From positions 1,364,001-1,428,000 of the forward strand of contig NZ_JABACI010000001.1 in NCBI RefSeq assembly GCF_012524205.1: a DNA stretch of 64,000 nt, in the 5' to 3' direction. Below the pieces are notes generated by a model, which saw nothing but the letters and a program-made list of their open reading frames with translations, searched no databases and was not told the origin of the DNA. A program made the position numbers and the translations under genes. Within the stretch, counting starts at the first letter, position 1; each line of letters begins with the position of its first letter. The stretch comes from Microbacterium salsuginis. Its GTDB lineage: Bacteria; Actinomycetota; Actinomycetes; Actinomycetales; Microbacteriaceae. Below are positions 7,621 to 17,005 of this stretch, piece after piece.

Positions 7621-10010
7621 CGGGACTCCTCCCCCACCGTCGCCGATCGCGCCGCCCGCCCGACGCCTGCCGCGGCCGCTGCCACGATCACCGCGAGACC
7701 AGCGACGAGCGCCGCCACCGCCGCTGCGAGCGGGACCCACGCGATCGTCACCCCGCCCACGATCGACAGGATGCCGGGGGTCACGGCGCGCACGAGCTCG
7801 GGCACGATCAGCCACGACACGAGCCCTCCGGCCGCCGCGCCGAGCAGCACGGCCGCGCCGAACACCCCGCCGAGCTCGGCCGCGCGCATGCGGGCCTGGC
7901 GTCGATGCCCGACGCCGAGCGCGCGGAGGACCCCGAGCTCGCGGCGCCGCGCGATGGCGAGCGTCTGCACGATCGCGAACGCCGCGACCAGCGACAGCAC
8001 GGCCGAGCCTGCGGTGGCGATCCACCACCCGGGAACGAGGGCGCCCACGACGCTCGCGGTCACGCCGGGAGCGGATGTCGTGACCGGCCGGTCGCGCAGC
8101 GCGGCGCTCAGCTCGTCGTCGGCCGACGGGTCACCCGCGGCCCACACCGAGCCCGGCGGCACGATCGATGTGCCGCGCTGCAGCTGTGAGATCAGGAGCG
8201 TCTCCATCGGCACGAACAGCGCGAGCTCCGAGGTCGCCCCGGGCACCGCCGCCACCACGGACGACACGACCGCGCCACCCTGGCGTCCGGTGCCGGCGTA
8301 GCGGAATTCGACGGGATCGCCCACGCCGATCCCGAGGCGGGACGCGAGCGCCGACGTGACCACGGCCGCCACGGGCGGAAGCGCGGCATCCTCGATCGCA
8401 GGCGCGTCGGCGAGGACGCCACCGTCGCCGAGCCACACGACCGCATCGTCGCCGCCCCCGTCGAGCACGGTCTGTCCCGCGATCTCGAGCGGACCGGCGC
8501 CCACCGCCTCGATGCCCGCGATCGTCACCACGACCTCGGCGCCGGCCATGCTCGGACCGGACGAGGCGAGAAGAGCGGCCAGACGCCACGGCGCGGCACC
8601 GGCGGGCAGTTCCGCATCAGCGGCGAGTGTCACCGTGCCTTCGCCGTCCACCGCCAGCTCGCCCTCGAGCGAGACCGCTTCCGGCGTGCCCGTGCCGTCG
8701 AGCAGCAGCGCGTGGAGTGACACAGCGCCGACGGTCTGCGACGAGGACATCAGCGTCGCGGTGACCGCCAGCCCGGTCGCGGCATCGCCGAGCGGCACCG
8801 GCTCCGACGCGACGACCTCCGTGCCCCCGGCGGTGACCGCTGCGGCGAGCGCTTCCTTGTCGATGAGCCCGCCCGCCGAGGCGACCACGGGCTCGATCGC
8901 CTCGGACGGCACCGCGACGAGCTGCGCCTCGGTCGAGCCGATCTCGACCGGGGTCACGAGGGCGGAGGCGGCAGCATCCACCCCCTCCACGTCGCTGGAG
9001 ACGGCCACGTCTTCGGAGTCGACCGTCTGCGGCGCCGTGTCGACGCGAAGGTCGGCGCCTGCCCGCACCGCTGCGGAGTCGGTGGTCATCGTCTGCCACG
9101 TCGCACCGTAGGCGGACGTGAACACCGCCTGCGCCACAGTGAGCGCCACCAGCACCACGGCGGCGGCATAGATCGGGATGCGGCGGGCCACCTGCCGTGC
9201 CGGGTAGCCCGGCTCCAGACCCGCAGCCGCCGCGGCTGGTCGCGACCACGCGACGGCGGCGGCGCCGAACACCGCCAGCGCGACGATCGCGCCGGCCATG
9301 AGCACCACCGCCGGAGCGACCGCGACGATCGGGTCGAAGCCGGCGCCGCGCGCGAGCGGCAGCTGCCAGACGACGAGCGCGGAGGCCAGGAGCACCAGCA
9401 CGACGAGCGCCGCGGCGGTCGTCCGCGCACCGCGGGCGGAGGTGCGGCGGCGCTCGCCGCGACGCAGTGCGACCGCGAACACCGCGGCGAGGGCGAGCGC
9501 TGTCCCCGTCGCCCACAGCCACTGAGCGAGCACATCGGCAACAGCCGCGCCCGCGAGAAGCGAGACGACGACGGCGAGGATCACCCCCGCCACCGCGCCC
9601 GCGAGCGCGGGGGCGACGCCCTCTGCGGCATCCGCCAGCCACGCCTGCGCCCGTGAGAACCCGCGAGCGCGGATCGCGGCCGTCTCGTGCTCGCGCGCCG
9701 CGGCGATGAGGCCCGCCAGCTGGGCGACGGCGGTGCCCGCGAGAAGCACGACGAGGAGCACGAGGGCCGGCGACGCGGAAGCCAGCGCCGTGGCGCCTGC
9801 CTCGACCTGGGCGGCGACCTCTTCGGCCGGCACGCCGGGAGGGGGCGGATCGCCCGCGACGGCGACCGCCCGGGCGAGCCAGGCGAGCACAAGGCAGACG
9901 GTGGCGATCGCGACGGCGACGGTCGCAGCGGCACTGGCCAGCAGACCGGACCGCGCACGCGCCCGGACCGCGAGCAGGCGGGCCGACGAGAGCGCGCGGC
10001 GATCGGGCAT
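7617..10010 (-). CDS. FtsX-like ABC transporter permease
   Basis: A 797-residue membrane protein and the first gene of the exporter operon. A hydrophobic helix at about residues 22-48 is followed by a short loop, a cluster of helices between about 90 and 300, a Ser/Ala/Val-rich extracytoplasmic domain (about 310-640), and three C-terminal helices. The loop TLAIARRRELGVLRALGVG between the last helices is the classical FtsX coupling-helix signature. The next gene overlaps it by four bases. A 108-bp gap separates it from the divergent DNA glycosylase and must contain the operon promoter. Confidence 0.85.
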   Translation of the reverse strand: MPDRRALSSARLLAVRARARSGLLASAAATVAVAIATVCLVLAWLARAVAVAGDPPPPGVPAEEVAAQVEAGATALASASPALVLLVVLLAGTAVAQLAGLIAAAREHETAAIRARGFSRAQAWLADAAEGVAPALAGAVAGVILAVVVSLLAGAAVADVLAQWLWATGTALALAAVFAVALRRGERRRTSARGARTTAAALVVLVLLASALVVWQLPLARGAGFDPIVAVAPAVVLMAGAIVALAVFGAAAVAWSRPAAAAAGLEPGYPARQVARRIPIYAAAVVLVALTVAQAVFTSAYGATWQTMTTDSAAVRAGADLRVDTAPQTVDSEDVAVSSDVEGVDAAASALVTPVEIGSTEAQLVAVPSEAIEPVVASAGGLIDKEALAAAVTAGGTEVVASEPVPLGDAATGLAVTATLMSSSQTVGAVSLHALLLDGTGTPEAVSLEGELAVDGEGTVTLAADAELPAGAAPWRLAALLASSGPSMAGAEVVVTIAGIEAVGAGPLEIAGQTVLDGGGDDAVVWLGDGGVLADAPAIEDAALPPVAAVVTSALASRLGIGVGDPVEFRYAGTGRQGGAVVSSVVAAVPGATSELALFVPMETLLISQLQRGTSIVPPGSVWAAGDPSADDELSAALRDRPVTTSAPGVTASVVGALVPGWWIATAGSAVLSLVAAFAIVQTLAIARRRELGVLRALGVGHRRQARMRAAELGGVFGAAVLLGAAAGGLVSWLIVPELVRAVTPGILSIVGGVTIAWVPLAAAVAALVAGLAVIVAAAAAGVGRAARSATVGEESR

Positions 10011-10118
10011 GGGCTCGGTCCTCCGCGGTTCGTCGGGCGCTGACGTGATCCTGCCAACTTATCCGACCGCCTCACGTGCGCCGTGACTTACCCACAGCGG
10101 CGGTGCGAGACTGGGCAC

Positions 10119-10691
10119 ATGACGCTGCACATCACGGGCGATGCCGCCGCCGATCAGCTGCTGACCGACGACCCGCTCGCACTGCTCATCGGCATGCTGC
10201 TGGATCAGCAGGTCGCGATGGAGACCGCCTTCGCCGGTCCGCTCAAGATCGCGGAGCGCGCAGGGACGCTGGATGCTTCGGCGCTGGCCTCGTTCGATCC
10301 GGACGCGTTCGCCGAGCTGTTCAAGGCGACCCCGGCGGTGCACCGGTTCCCGGGGTCCATGGCCGGTCGCGTGCAGGCGCTGTGCGCAGCGATCGAACAG
10401 GACTGGGCGGGCGACGCCGCCGCGATCTGGCGCCGTGACGAACCGGACGGGCCGACGGTGCTCAAGCGGCTGAAGACGCTTCCGGGCTTCGGCGAGCAGA
10501 AGGCGAAGATCTTCCTGGCGCTGCTCGGCAAGCAGTACGGATTCACCGGCGACGGCTGGCGCGAGGCATCCGCTCCGTACGGCGAGGACGGCTCGCATCG
10601 CAGCGTCGCCGACATCGTGTCGCCCGAGTCGCTCGCTCTCGTGCGCGAGCACAAGCGCGCGGTGAAGGCCGCCGCGAAGGAGAAGGCATGA
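10119..10691 (+). CDS. HhH-GPD base-excision DNA repair protein
   Basis: A 190-residue protein of the actinobacterial HhH-GPD family. LIGMLLDQQVAMETAFAGP near residue 25 matches the N-terminal glycosylase helices. LKTLPGFGEQKAKIFLALLGK (about 115-135) is the helix-hairpin-helix that grips the DNA backbone. It is shorter than Nth or AlkA and lacks an iron-sulfur cysteine cluster. The chosen ATG has no Shine-Dalgarno; instead a -10-like GAGACT lies six bases upstream, suggesting leaderless transcription. It is coupled by ATGA to the downstream DUF1801 gene. The lesion specificity is unknown. Confidence 0.8.
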   Translation: MTLHITGDAAADQLLTDDPLALLIGMLLDQQVAMETAFAGPLKIAERAGTLDASALASFDPDAFAELFKATPAVHRFPGSMAGRVQALCAAIEQDWAGDAAAIWRRDEPDGPTVLKRLKTLPGFGEQKAKIFLALLGKQYGFTGDGWREASAPYGEDGSHRSVADIVSPESLALVREHKRAVKAAAKEKA

Positions 10692-11110
10692 AGAAGACCG
10701 GTGGCAGCGTCGCCGCGTTCGTCGCGGGAGTGACGCCCGCCAAACGACAGCGGGATGCCGAGACCATGATCGCCCTCATGTCGGAGGTGACCGGCCGCGA
10801 TCCCGAGCTGTGGGGCACGATCATCGGGTTCGGCTCATGCCACTACCGCTACCCGACCGGCACCGAGGGGGACGCGCCCATCGCCGGGTTCGCGCCTCGC
10901 AAGCAGGCGACCACCCTGTACCTGCTCAGCACCGCCGAGCACTCGCCGCAGCTCGCGGAACTCGGACCGCACGAGACCGGCGTCGGATGCCTGTACCTCA
11001 AGGATCTCGAGACGGTCGACACCCGAGTCCTGCGGGACATCATCGAGCAGGACTACCGGCGAGTCCTCGAAGGAGACGTCGAGAACGTCACCTTCACCGT
11101 CACGGATTGA
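10688..11110 (+). CDS. DUF1801 domain-containing protein
   Basis: A 140-residue cytosolic protein of the DUF1801/YdhG-like fold. The N-terminal helical part VAAFVAGVTPAKRQRDAETM is followed by the core WGTIIGFGSCHYRYPTG and an IAGFAPRKQATTLYLL strand, typical of this family. Its start overlaps the stop of the DNA glycosylase by four bases, so the two are co-translated, but the family's biochemical role is not established. DUF1801 proteins are often associated with iron-frataxin-like folds or stress responses, which cannot be verified here. Confidence 0.8.
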   Translation: MKKTGGSVAAFVAGVTPAKRQRDAETMIALMSEVTGRDPELWGTIIGFGSCHYRYPTGTEGDAPIAGFAPRKQATTLYLLSTAEHSPQLAELGPHETGVGCLYLKDLETVDTRVLRDIIEQDYRRVLEGDVENVTFTVTD

Positions 11111-11201
11111 CCGGCGCGGCGGATCGCTTTCTCCACAGGTCCGCACGGCAGCGGCGCCCGTCGATAGGGTGGGGGCACCCGCCCCTCGCCGTGGAGTCCA
11201 C

Positions 11202-11669
11202 ATGCTGCCCTTCCTCATCGTCGGTGGGATCGGCCTCGCCGTCCTGCTGATCTCGCTCATCGTCGGCGACATCTTCGACCACTTCGAGATCGGCGACGGC
11301 GCCATCTCGGGTACCGCCTTGGGCGTCGCGGCCGTCGTGTTCGGGGCATCCGGCGTCCTGACGTACACGGCCGGGCTCGACACCGTGTGGGCGTACGTCC
11401 TCGCGGCGGTGCTGGCCGCGCTCGCCTACCTCGTCGCCGTGTTCTTCGTGAAGCGGCTGACGCGCTCGTCCGACGGCGTCCCCCTCTCGGCGATGGGGCT
11501 CAGCGGCGTCTCCCGGTCCGACATCTCGCCCGCCGGCGGCGAGGTGAGCCTCGACGGACCCGGCGAGGTCGAGCGGCGCCTCGCGTACTCGGACGCCCCC
11601 ATTCCCGAAGGCGTCCGCATCCGCGTCGTCGAGCACTCGGGCACGCGCGTCAAAGTCGTCGCCGAATAA
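11202..11669 (+). CDS. NfeD-like membrane protein
   Basis: A 155-residue protein with three membrane helices (about residues 2-20, 35-53 and 60-83) and a small soluble C-terminal OB-fold-like domain rich in beta strands (GGEVSLDGPGEVERR... VRIRVVEHSGTRVKVV). This is the short NfeD1b architecture without the N-terminal ClpP-like protease. NfeD proteins accompany flotillins, and here a flotillin gene begins 47 bases downstream. A -10-like TAGGGT at 11165-11170 and GTGGAG before the ATG support this start; the frame could begin 11 codons earlier without support. Confidence 0.8.
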   Translation: MLPFLIVGGIGLAVLLISLIVGDIFDHFEIGDGAISGTALGVAAVVFGASGVLTYTAGLDTVWAYVLAAVLAALAYLVAVFFVKRLTRSSDGVPLSAMGLSGVSRSDISPAGGEVSLDGPGEVERRLAYSDAPIPEGVRIRVVEHSGTRVKVVAE

Positions 11670-11716
11670 CCTCCACCCTCGATCCGCCGGGCCGCCCGGC
11701 ATCCGGAAGGTCACCC

Positions 11717-13213
11717 ATGCTCGATTCGACCCTCATCCAGGTCATCGCAGTCGTCGCCCTCGTCATCGCGGTGCTCGGCCTCATCACCTTCATCGCGCGC
11801 CGCATCCGGCGCGTTCCACCCAACGAAGCGCTCGTGATCGTCGGCCGCGGGGCCGGCAGGCCCGCGCCGGGCGAGACGGGCACCGGCCAGCGCGTCGTGA
11901 TCGGCGGACGCACGTTCGTGTGGCCGATCCTTCAGCAGGGCTTCTCGATCTCCCTCGAGCAGCGCCAGATCGGCATCACCGTCGAGGGCGTCGACAAGAA
12001 CCGCATCAAGATCGCCATCAAGGCGTCGATCAACTTCAAGGTCTCGGGCACCGAGGACGGTGTGCGCCGCGCGGCCCAGCGATTCCTGTCGCAGCAGGGC
12101 GCCCTGACCGAGATCATCAAGGAGTCGCTCGAAGGCTCGCTGCGCTCGATCATCGGCGACATGACCATCGAGCAGATCATCTCGGACCGCAAGGGCCTGT
12201 CGGACCGCGTCGTCGCCGAGACCAAGACCGACCTGGTGGAGCAGGGCCTTCAGGTCGACCTGCTCAACATCAGCGACATCTCGACGCCCGGAAGCGACTA
12301 CCTCGCCAACCTCGGTCGCGCCGAAGCCGCACGCGCCCGTCAGGTCGCCGAGATCAGCGAGGCCGAGGCCGCGCGGGCCAGCGAGTTCGCCCGGATCGAG
12401 GCCGCCGAGCAGATCGCCGAGCGCCAGAAGGCACTGAGTCTGAAGCAGGCGATCATCAAGGCCGAGACCGACCGTGCGAACGCGGAGGCGCAGGCCTCCG
12501 GCCAGCTCGCCACCGCCGAGCAGGACAAGCTCGTCGCCATGCAGGAGCGCGAGGCGCTCACCGAGCAGGCGCTGGTGACCCAGGAGCGCCTCGACATCGA
12601 GATCCGCAAGCCCGCCGAGGCCGAGGCGTACGCCGAGGTCCAGCGTGCGACCGCACTGCGCGACGCCGCGAACGCCGCGACCGAGGCCGACGCCTACAAG
12701 CGCACCAAGATCGCCGAGGCGAACAAGGTGGCCGCCGTCCAGGATGCCGAAGCGGCGGCGACCGCCGTGCGGTTCTCAGGTGAGGCCGAGCGCGACAAGC
12801 AGGTCGCTCTGGCCGCCGGTGTCAAGGCCGAGGGTGAGGCGCGCGCTTCGGCGATCCAGGCGGAGGGCCTCGCCGAGGCGGCGGCGACGGATGCCAAGGC
12901 CATGGCGCTGCAGAAGTACGGCGAGGCCGCGCTCGCGCAGGAGATCATCTCGCGCCTGCCCGATATCGTGCGCGCCGCCGCCGAGCCGATCGCGTCGATC
13001 GACAAGCTCACCGTCATCTCGACCGACGGCGCGTCCGAGATGACCAAGACCGTGGGCAAGGTGCTCGGCGAGGGCACCGAGGTGGTGAAGAACCTCACCG
13101 GGCTCGACCTCAACACCCTCATGCAGGCCTTCGCATTGAAGGCCGTGGGCGCCGAGGCTGTCGCCGGCGACGGCGCCAAGACCGCGACCGGCGCACTGGG
13201 CGGCACCGACTGA
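11717..13213 (+). CDS. Flotillin family (SPFH domain) protein
   Basis: A 498-residue membrane scaffold protein. An N-terminal hydrophobic anchor (about residues 5-27) is followed by the SPFH/band-7 domain (about 35-200; GRTFVWPILQQGFSISLEQ and NRIKIAIKASINFKVSG). A long Ala/Glu-rich coiled coil (about 205-400) and a Gly-rich tail follow. Bacterial flotillins organise fluid membrane microdomains. The gene is downstream of and probably co-transcribed with the NfeD partner. GGAAGG lies eight bases before the ATG. It converges on glyS, with only about 97 GC-rich bases between them. Confidence 0.9.
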   Translation: MLDSTLIQVIAVVALVIAVLGLITFIARRIRRVPPNEALVIVGRGAGRPAPGETGTGQRVVIGGRTFVWPILQQGFSISLEQRQIGITVEGVDKNRIKIAIKASINFKVSGTEDGVRRAAQRFLSQQGALTEIIKESLEGSLRSIIGDMTIEQIISDRKGLSDRVVAETKTDLVEQGLQVDLLNISDISTPGSDYLANLGRAEAARARQVAEISEAEAARASEFARIEAAEQIAERQKALSLKQAIIKAETDRANAEAQASGQLATAEQDKLVAMQEREALTEQALVTQERLDIEIRKPAEAEAYAEVQRATALRDAANAATEADAYKRTKIAEANKVAAVQDAEAAATAVRFSGEAERDKQVALAAGVKAEGEARASAIQAEGLAEAAATDAKAMALQKYGEAALAQEIISRLPDIVRAAAEPIASIDKLTVISTDGASEMTKTVGKVLGEGTEVVKNLTGLDLNTLMQAFALKAVGAEAVAGDGAKTATGALGGTD

Positions 13214-13310
13214 TCGCGGCCGCCCGGCACTGACGGAGCCGTCGCGCCGGCCCCGTCGGCCCGCGCCGCTGCGGCTGCCGTCCGCGCGGCGGCTCCCGCG
13301 GCGCGGAGGC

Positions 13311-14696
13311 TCAGGCGCCCTTGAGACGCTCCGCGAGGTAGGCGTGCAGGCCCTCGAGCGGGACACGCTCCTGGCCCATGGTGTCGCGGTCGCGCACGGT
13401 GACGGCGCGGTCGTCGAGCGAATCGAAGTCGACGGTGACGCAGAACGGCGTGCCGATCTCGTCCTGACGGCGGTAGCGGCGGCCGATGGCACCGGCGTCG
13501 TCGAAGTCGACGTTCCATTCGCCGCGGAGATCCTCCGCCACCTCGCGCGCGATCGGCGACAGCTGCTCGTTGCGCGACAGCGGCAGGATCGCCGCCTTCA
13601 CCGGCGCCAGGCGCGGGTCGAGCTTGAGCACCGTCCGGGTGTCGGTGCCGCCCTTCGCGTTGGGCGCCTCCTCCTCGTGGTACGCATCGACGAGGAACGC
13701 CATCATGGCGCGGGTGAGCCCGAACGACGGCTCGATCACGTACGGCACGTACTTCTCGCCGGATGCCTGGTCGAAGTACGACAGCGACTGGCCGGAAGCT
13801 TCGGCGTGGCTGGAGAGGTCGTAGTCGGTGCGGTTGGCGACGCCCATGAGCTCGCCCCACTCCTTGCCGGGGAAGCCGAAGCGGTACTCGACATCGATCG
13901 TGCCCGCCGAGTAGTGCGCGCGATCATCCTCGGGCACGTCGTAACGGCGCATGTTGGCCGGGTCGATGCCGAGGTCGATGAACCAGTTCCAGCAGTCCTC
14001 GACCCACGCCTTGAACCACTCGTCGGCGTCGGCCGGTGGGGTGAAGAACTCGATCTCCATCTGCTCGAACTCGCGCGTGCGGAAGATGAAGTTTCCCGGC
14101 GTGATCTCGTTGCGGAACGCCTTGCCGACCTGGCCGATGCCGAAGGGCGGCTTCTTGCGCGAGGCGGTGAGGACGTTCGCGAAGTTCACGAAGATGCCCT
14201 GCGCGGTCTCGGGCCGCAGGTAGTAGAGGCCGGACTCGTCGTCGACGACACCCAGGTAGGTCTTCACCAACCCTGAGAACGCCTTGGGCTCGGTGTACTG
14301 GCCCTTCGTACCGCAGTTCGGGCACGGGACATCCAAGAGCCCGTTCTCGGCCTTGCGGCCCTTGCGCGCCTCGAAGTCCTCGATGAGGTTGTCGGCGCGG
14401 AACCGCTTGTGGCACTGCAGGCACTCCACGAGCGGGTCGGTGAAGGTCGCGACATGACCGGATGCCTCCCACACGCGCTTGGGCAGGATGATCGACGAGT
14501 CGAGGCCGACCATGTCACCACGACCGCGGACGAACGTCTGCCACCACTGGCGGCGGATGTTCTCCTTGAGTTCGGTGCCGAGGGGTCCGTAATCCCACGC
14601 CGACCGGGATCCGCCGTAGATCTCACCCGCTTGGAACACGAACCCGCGGTGACGGGCGAGGGCGATGACTTTGTCGAGGCGGGACTGCTCGGCCAC
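13311..14696 (-). CDS. glyS: Glycine--tRNA ligase (class II, alpha2 type)
   Basis: A 461-residue cytosolic enzyme that charges tRNA-Gly. [21 protein letters not shown] is the N-terminal signature of the dimeric eukaryal/actinobacterial-type Gly[19 protein letters not shown] is class II motif 2, and [12 protein letters not shown] is the motif 3 region. A CxxC pair-type insert (ECLQCHKRF... CPNCG) gives a candidate zinc site near residues 85-125. I chose the GTG at 14696 ([11 protein letters not shown]) because homologues begin with AEQ/SxLD; an ATG 20 codons upstream adds a low-complexity stretch. Confidence 0.92.
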   Translation of the reverse strand: MAEQSRLDKVIALARHRGFVFQAGEIYGGSRSAWDYGPLGTELKENIRRQWWQTFVRGRGDMVGLDSSIILPKRVWEASGHVATFTDPLVECLQCHKRFRADNLIEDFEARKGRKAENGLLDVPCPNCGTKGQYTEPKAFSGLVKTYLGVVDDESGLYYLRPETAQGIFVNFANVLTASRKKPPFGIGQVGKAFRNEITPGNFIFRTREFEQMEIEFFTPPADADEWFKAWVEDCWNWFIDLGIDPANMRRYDVPEDDRAHYSAGTIDVEYRFGFPGKEWGELMGVANRTDYDLSSHAEASGQSLSYFDQASGEKYVPYVIEPSFGLTRAMMAFLVDAYHEEEAPNAKGGTDTRTVLKLDPRLAPVKAAILPLSRNEQLSPIAREVAEDLRGEWNVDFDDAGAIGRRYRRQDEIGTPFCVTVDFDSLDDRAVTVRDRDTMGQERVPLEGLHAYLAERLKGA

Positions 14697-14736
14697 GGTG
14701 GCTCCAATGGTCGGGTGGGGGCTGCACGAAGGTGCG

Positions 14737-14758
14737 GGATGCCGCGAGCGCGGCATCC
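14737..14758. repeat. GGATGCCGCG hairpin upstream of glyS
   Basis: A perfect 10-bp inverted repeat (GGATGCCGCG / CGCGGCATCC) with two bases between the arms lies about 40 bases upstream of the glyS start. It is a doubled form of the GGATGC hexamer that pervades this genome. It could be a short palindromic repeat or a 5' UTR hairpin. Confidence 0.5.
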
Positions 14759-14821
14759 GTCGATTCTATCCGCGTCCTGCTCCCGCGCCGGGGCGCTCAG
14801 AGCCGGCGGCCGTCCATCGGT

Positions 14822-15523
14822 TCAGAGAAGCTGGGCGAAAGCCTCCGCGTCGCGCGTCTTGCCCACGACGAGGATCGTGTCACCCGCGTGCAGCACGGTG
14901 CGGTTGTCGGCGTTGTCCCACGGTTCGCCGGCATGCTGGAAGGCTGCGACCGTGACGCCGTGGCTGCGCCGCAAGCCGGTCTCACCCAACGGCACGTCCT
15001 GGATCGACGACGGCGCCGGTGCCTTGACCATCGCGTATCCGGCGGCGATCTCGATGAAGTCGAGCGCAGCGCCACGCACCAGGTGCGCGACCTTGCGCCC
15101 CATGTCCTTTTCGGGGTAGATCACCTTGTGCACGCCGAGCTGCTCGAGGATGAGCCCGTGCTGGTCGGTCACGGCCTTGGCCCAGATCGCCGGGATGTCC
15201 ATTGCCAGCAGCACCGAGCAGGTCAGGATCGAGGCCGAGACGTCGCCCCCGATGGCCACGACGACCCGGTCGAACTCTTCGACCGCGAGCTGCTCGAGAG
15301 CCTCCCGCTTGGTCGAGTCGGCGCGCACGACCTGCGTGAGCTCTCCGTTGAGCGACTGGACCAGATCCTCGTCGAGGTCGATCCCGAGGACCTCGGTCCC
15401 ACCGGCCATCAGCTCCAGGGCGAGCGCACGTCCGAACCGCCCGAGGCCGATCACGGCGACGGAGCCTGCCTCGGCGACGCGCCGAGACCGATCGATGGCA
15501 CCGAAGTGCGAAAACCTACCCAA
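14822..15523 (-). CDS. TrkA/KtrA-type potassium uptake regulatory subunit
   Basis: A 233-residue peripheral gating subunit of a K+ channel-like transporter. The RCK_N Rossmann motif GLGRFG lies at residues 26-31 with acidic IDLDEDL further on, binding NAD(H) or ATP/ADP. The second half (about 145-230) is the RCK_C ligand domain. The single RCK pair and small size fit KtrA rather than E. coli TrkA, which is duplicated. Its start overlaps the stop of the TrkH/KtrB gene by eight bases, so subunits are co-translated. Confidence 0.88.
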   Translation of the reverse strand: MGRFSHFGAIDRSRRVAEAGSVAVIGLGRFGRALALELMAGGTEVLGIDLDEDLVQSLNGELTQVVRADSTKREALEQLAVEEFDRVVVAIGGDVSASILTCSVLLAMDIPAIWAKAVTDQHGLILEQLGVHKVIYPEKDMGRKVAHLVRGAALDFIEIAAGYAMVKAPAPSSIQDVPLGETGLRRSHGVTVAAFQHAGEPWDNADNRTVLHAGDTILVVGKTRDAEAFAQLL

Positions 15524-16892
15524 TTGCGGGCCTCTCTTTCGGGAGTTCGTAGAGGATGCGGCGCTCTCGGAGTGCGATCGCCGATCCCAGGGTGAGCGGC
15601 CCCAGCCGCCCGAGGAACATCATGAGTACGAGCACGATCCGCGCGGGATCGGACAGGTCCGCGGTGATACCGGTCGACAGCCCCACGGTGCCGAACGCCG
15701 AGACCGTCTCGAAGAGCGCACGATCGAGGTTCTGTCCGGAGAGCAGCATGATGGCGCCGGTTCCGGCGACCACGGCCGCGACGGCGATGAGGACCACGGT
15801 GATCGCCTGCCGGTGCACGGCACGCGAGAGCCGCTTGCCGAAGATGTTGACGGCGCCCTCGCCCCGCAGCTCGGTGAGCATGATGAAGAAGAGGACCGCG
15901 AACGTGGTGACCTTGATCCCGCCTGCGGTGCTCGCCGGGCCGCCGCCGATGAACATCAGCACGTCCATGCCCAGCCAGGTCTCATCGTGGAGGGCACCGA
16001 TGTCGACGGAGTTGAAGCCGGCGGTACGGGTCTGCACGGATTGGAAGAAGGCCGCCAGCACACGAGCCCACGGGTCGAGCCGTCCGAGCGTCGCGGGGTT
16101 GCTCCACTCGATGACGCCGATGTACACGGTGCCCGCCACGAGGAGGACGGCGGTCGCAGCGAGCACGATCTTTGTGTTCATCGCCCAGTGCAGCGGACGC
16201 CGGAACTCCTTGCGCAGCTGCATGATCACCGGAAAGCCGAGCCCGCCGAGGATGACCGCGGCCGCGATCGGCAGGCAGATGAACGGGTCGGCGACGAAGG
16301 GCATGAGGTTGTCGCTGTAGAGCGCGAAGCCCGCGTTGTTGAACGACGAGACGGAGTGGAACAGCCCGTGCCAGGCGGCGTCGCCGATCGAGTATCCGTA
16401 GTGCACTGAGAACCGGAGGAACAGCAGGACGAACACGGCCGCCTCGATGGTCAGCGAGATGAGCACGATGCCCCGCACGACGCCGCGCACATCCTCCAGG
16501 CCGGGGGCCTTCGCCTCCGTCGCCGCATACAGCCGCGACCGGACCGACAGCTTGCGCGCCAGGACCAGGCCGATCAGTGACGCGAAGATCATGATCCCGA
16601 GACCGCCGAGCTGGATGAGCAGGAGGATCACCGCCTGGCCGAAGCCGGTCCAGTACACCGGCGTGTCGACGACCGTCAGACCCGTCACGCACACGGCGCT
16701 CGTCGCGGTGAAGAGCGCCTCGACGAAGGATGCGCCGCCCGGACCCGTCCGCGAGATCGGCAGCATGAGCAGCGCCGTTCCGACGGCGATGGTTGCGGCG
16801 AAGCCGCCCACGACCGCCTGCGCAGGCTTCAGCTGGAACGGTCGCGAAGTGACGCGCCGGCGAGCGGGCAGCTGTGGAGCAGGACGAGTCAC
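15516..16892 (-). CDS. TrkH/KtrB family potassium uptake protein
   Basis: A 458-residue ion-conducting membrane subunit with about eight to ten helices arranged in four pore modules. Filter-region segments are visible: TSAVCVTGLTVVDT, SSFNNAGFAL, QTRTAGFNSVDIG and FGTVGLSTGIT, each with the conserved pore glycine. GGGPASTAGGIKVTT belongs to the intramembrane loop region. The start is GTG at 16892; TAACGT lies six bases upstream at 16899-16904, implying a leaderless transcript. It forms a two-gene operon with the RCK subunit. The Na+ dependence typical of Ktr systems is inferred only. Confidence 0.9.
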   Translation of the reverse strand: MTRPAPQLPARRRVTSRPFQLKPAQAVVGGFAATIAVGTALLMLPISRTGPGGASFVEALFTATSAVCVTGLTVVDTPVYWTGFGQAVILLLIQLGGLGIMIFASLIGLVLARKLSVRSRLYAATEAKAPGLEDVRGVVRGIVLISLTIEAAVFVLLFLRFSVHYGYSIGDAAWHGLFHSVSSFNNAGFALYSDNLMPFVADPFICLPIAAAVILGGLGFPVIMQLRKEFRRPLHWAMNTKIVLAATAVLLVAGTVYIGVIEWSNPATLGRLDPWARVLAAFFQSVQTRTAGFNSVDIGALHDETWLGMDVLMFIGGGPASTAGGIKVTTFAVLFFIMLTELRGEGAVNIFGKRLSRAVHRQAITVVLIAVAAVVAGTGAIMLLSGQNLDRALFETVSAFGTVGLSTGITADLSDPARIVLVLMMFLGRLGPLTLGSAIALRERRILYELPKERPAIG

Positions 16893-16898
16893 TCCGAC

Positions 16899-16904
16899 AC
16901 GTTA
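16899..16904 (-). promoter_or_regulatory. -10 element of leaderless promoter, ktr/trk operon
   Basis: TAACGT on the minus strand is separated by exactly six bases from the GTG start codon, which puts the expected transcription start at or next to the start codon. No Shine-Dalgarno is present. Confidence 0.55.
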
Positions 16905-17005
16905 GGTGCGCGAGGCATGGCGCCGGCGTGCCCTCACGGAATCCTCACGGCACTGCCCCGGTCATCCTCACGAAATCCACACGGCGTGGCGGATCCCGCC
17001 GGGGT

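Noticed and set aside
13214..13310. Terminator between the flotillin and glyS genes
   Set aside because: Several GC-rich pairings are possible but none stands out, and there is no T-tract. It is left unannotated.
14697..14821. Possible T-box or riboswitch before glyS
   Set aside because: Only a short palindrome is seen. The region is too short for a T-box, and no specifier loop or antiterminator is recognisable.
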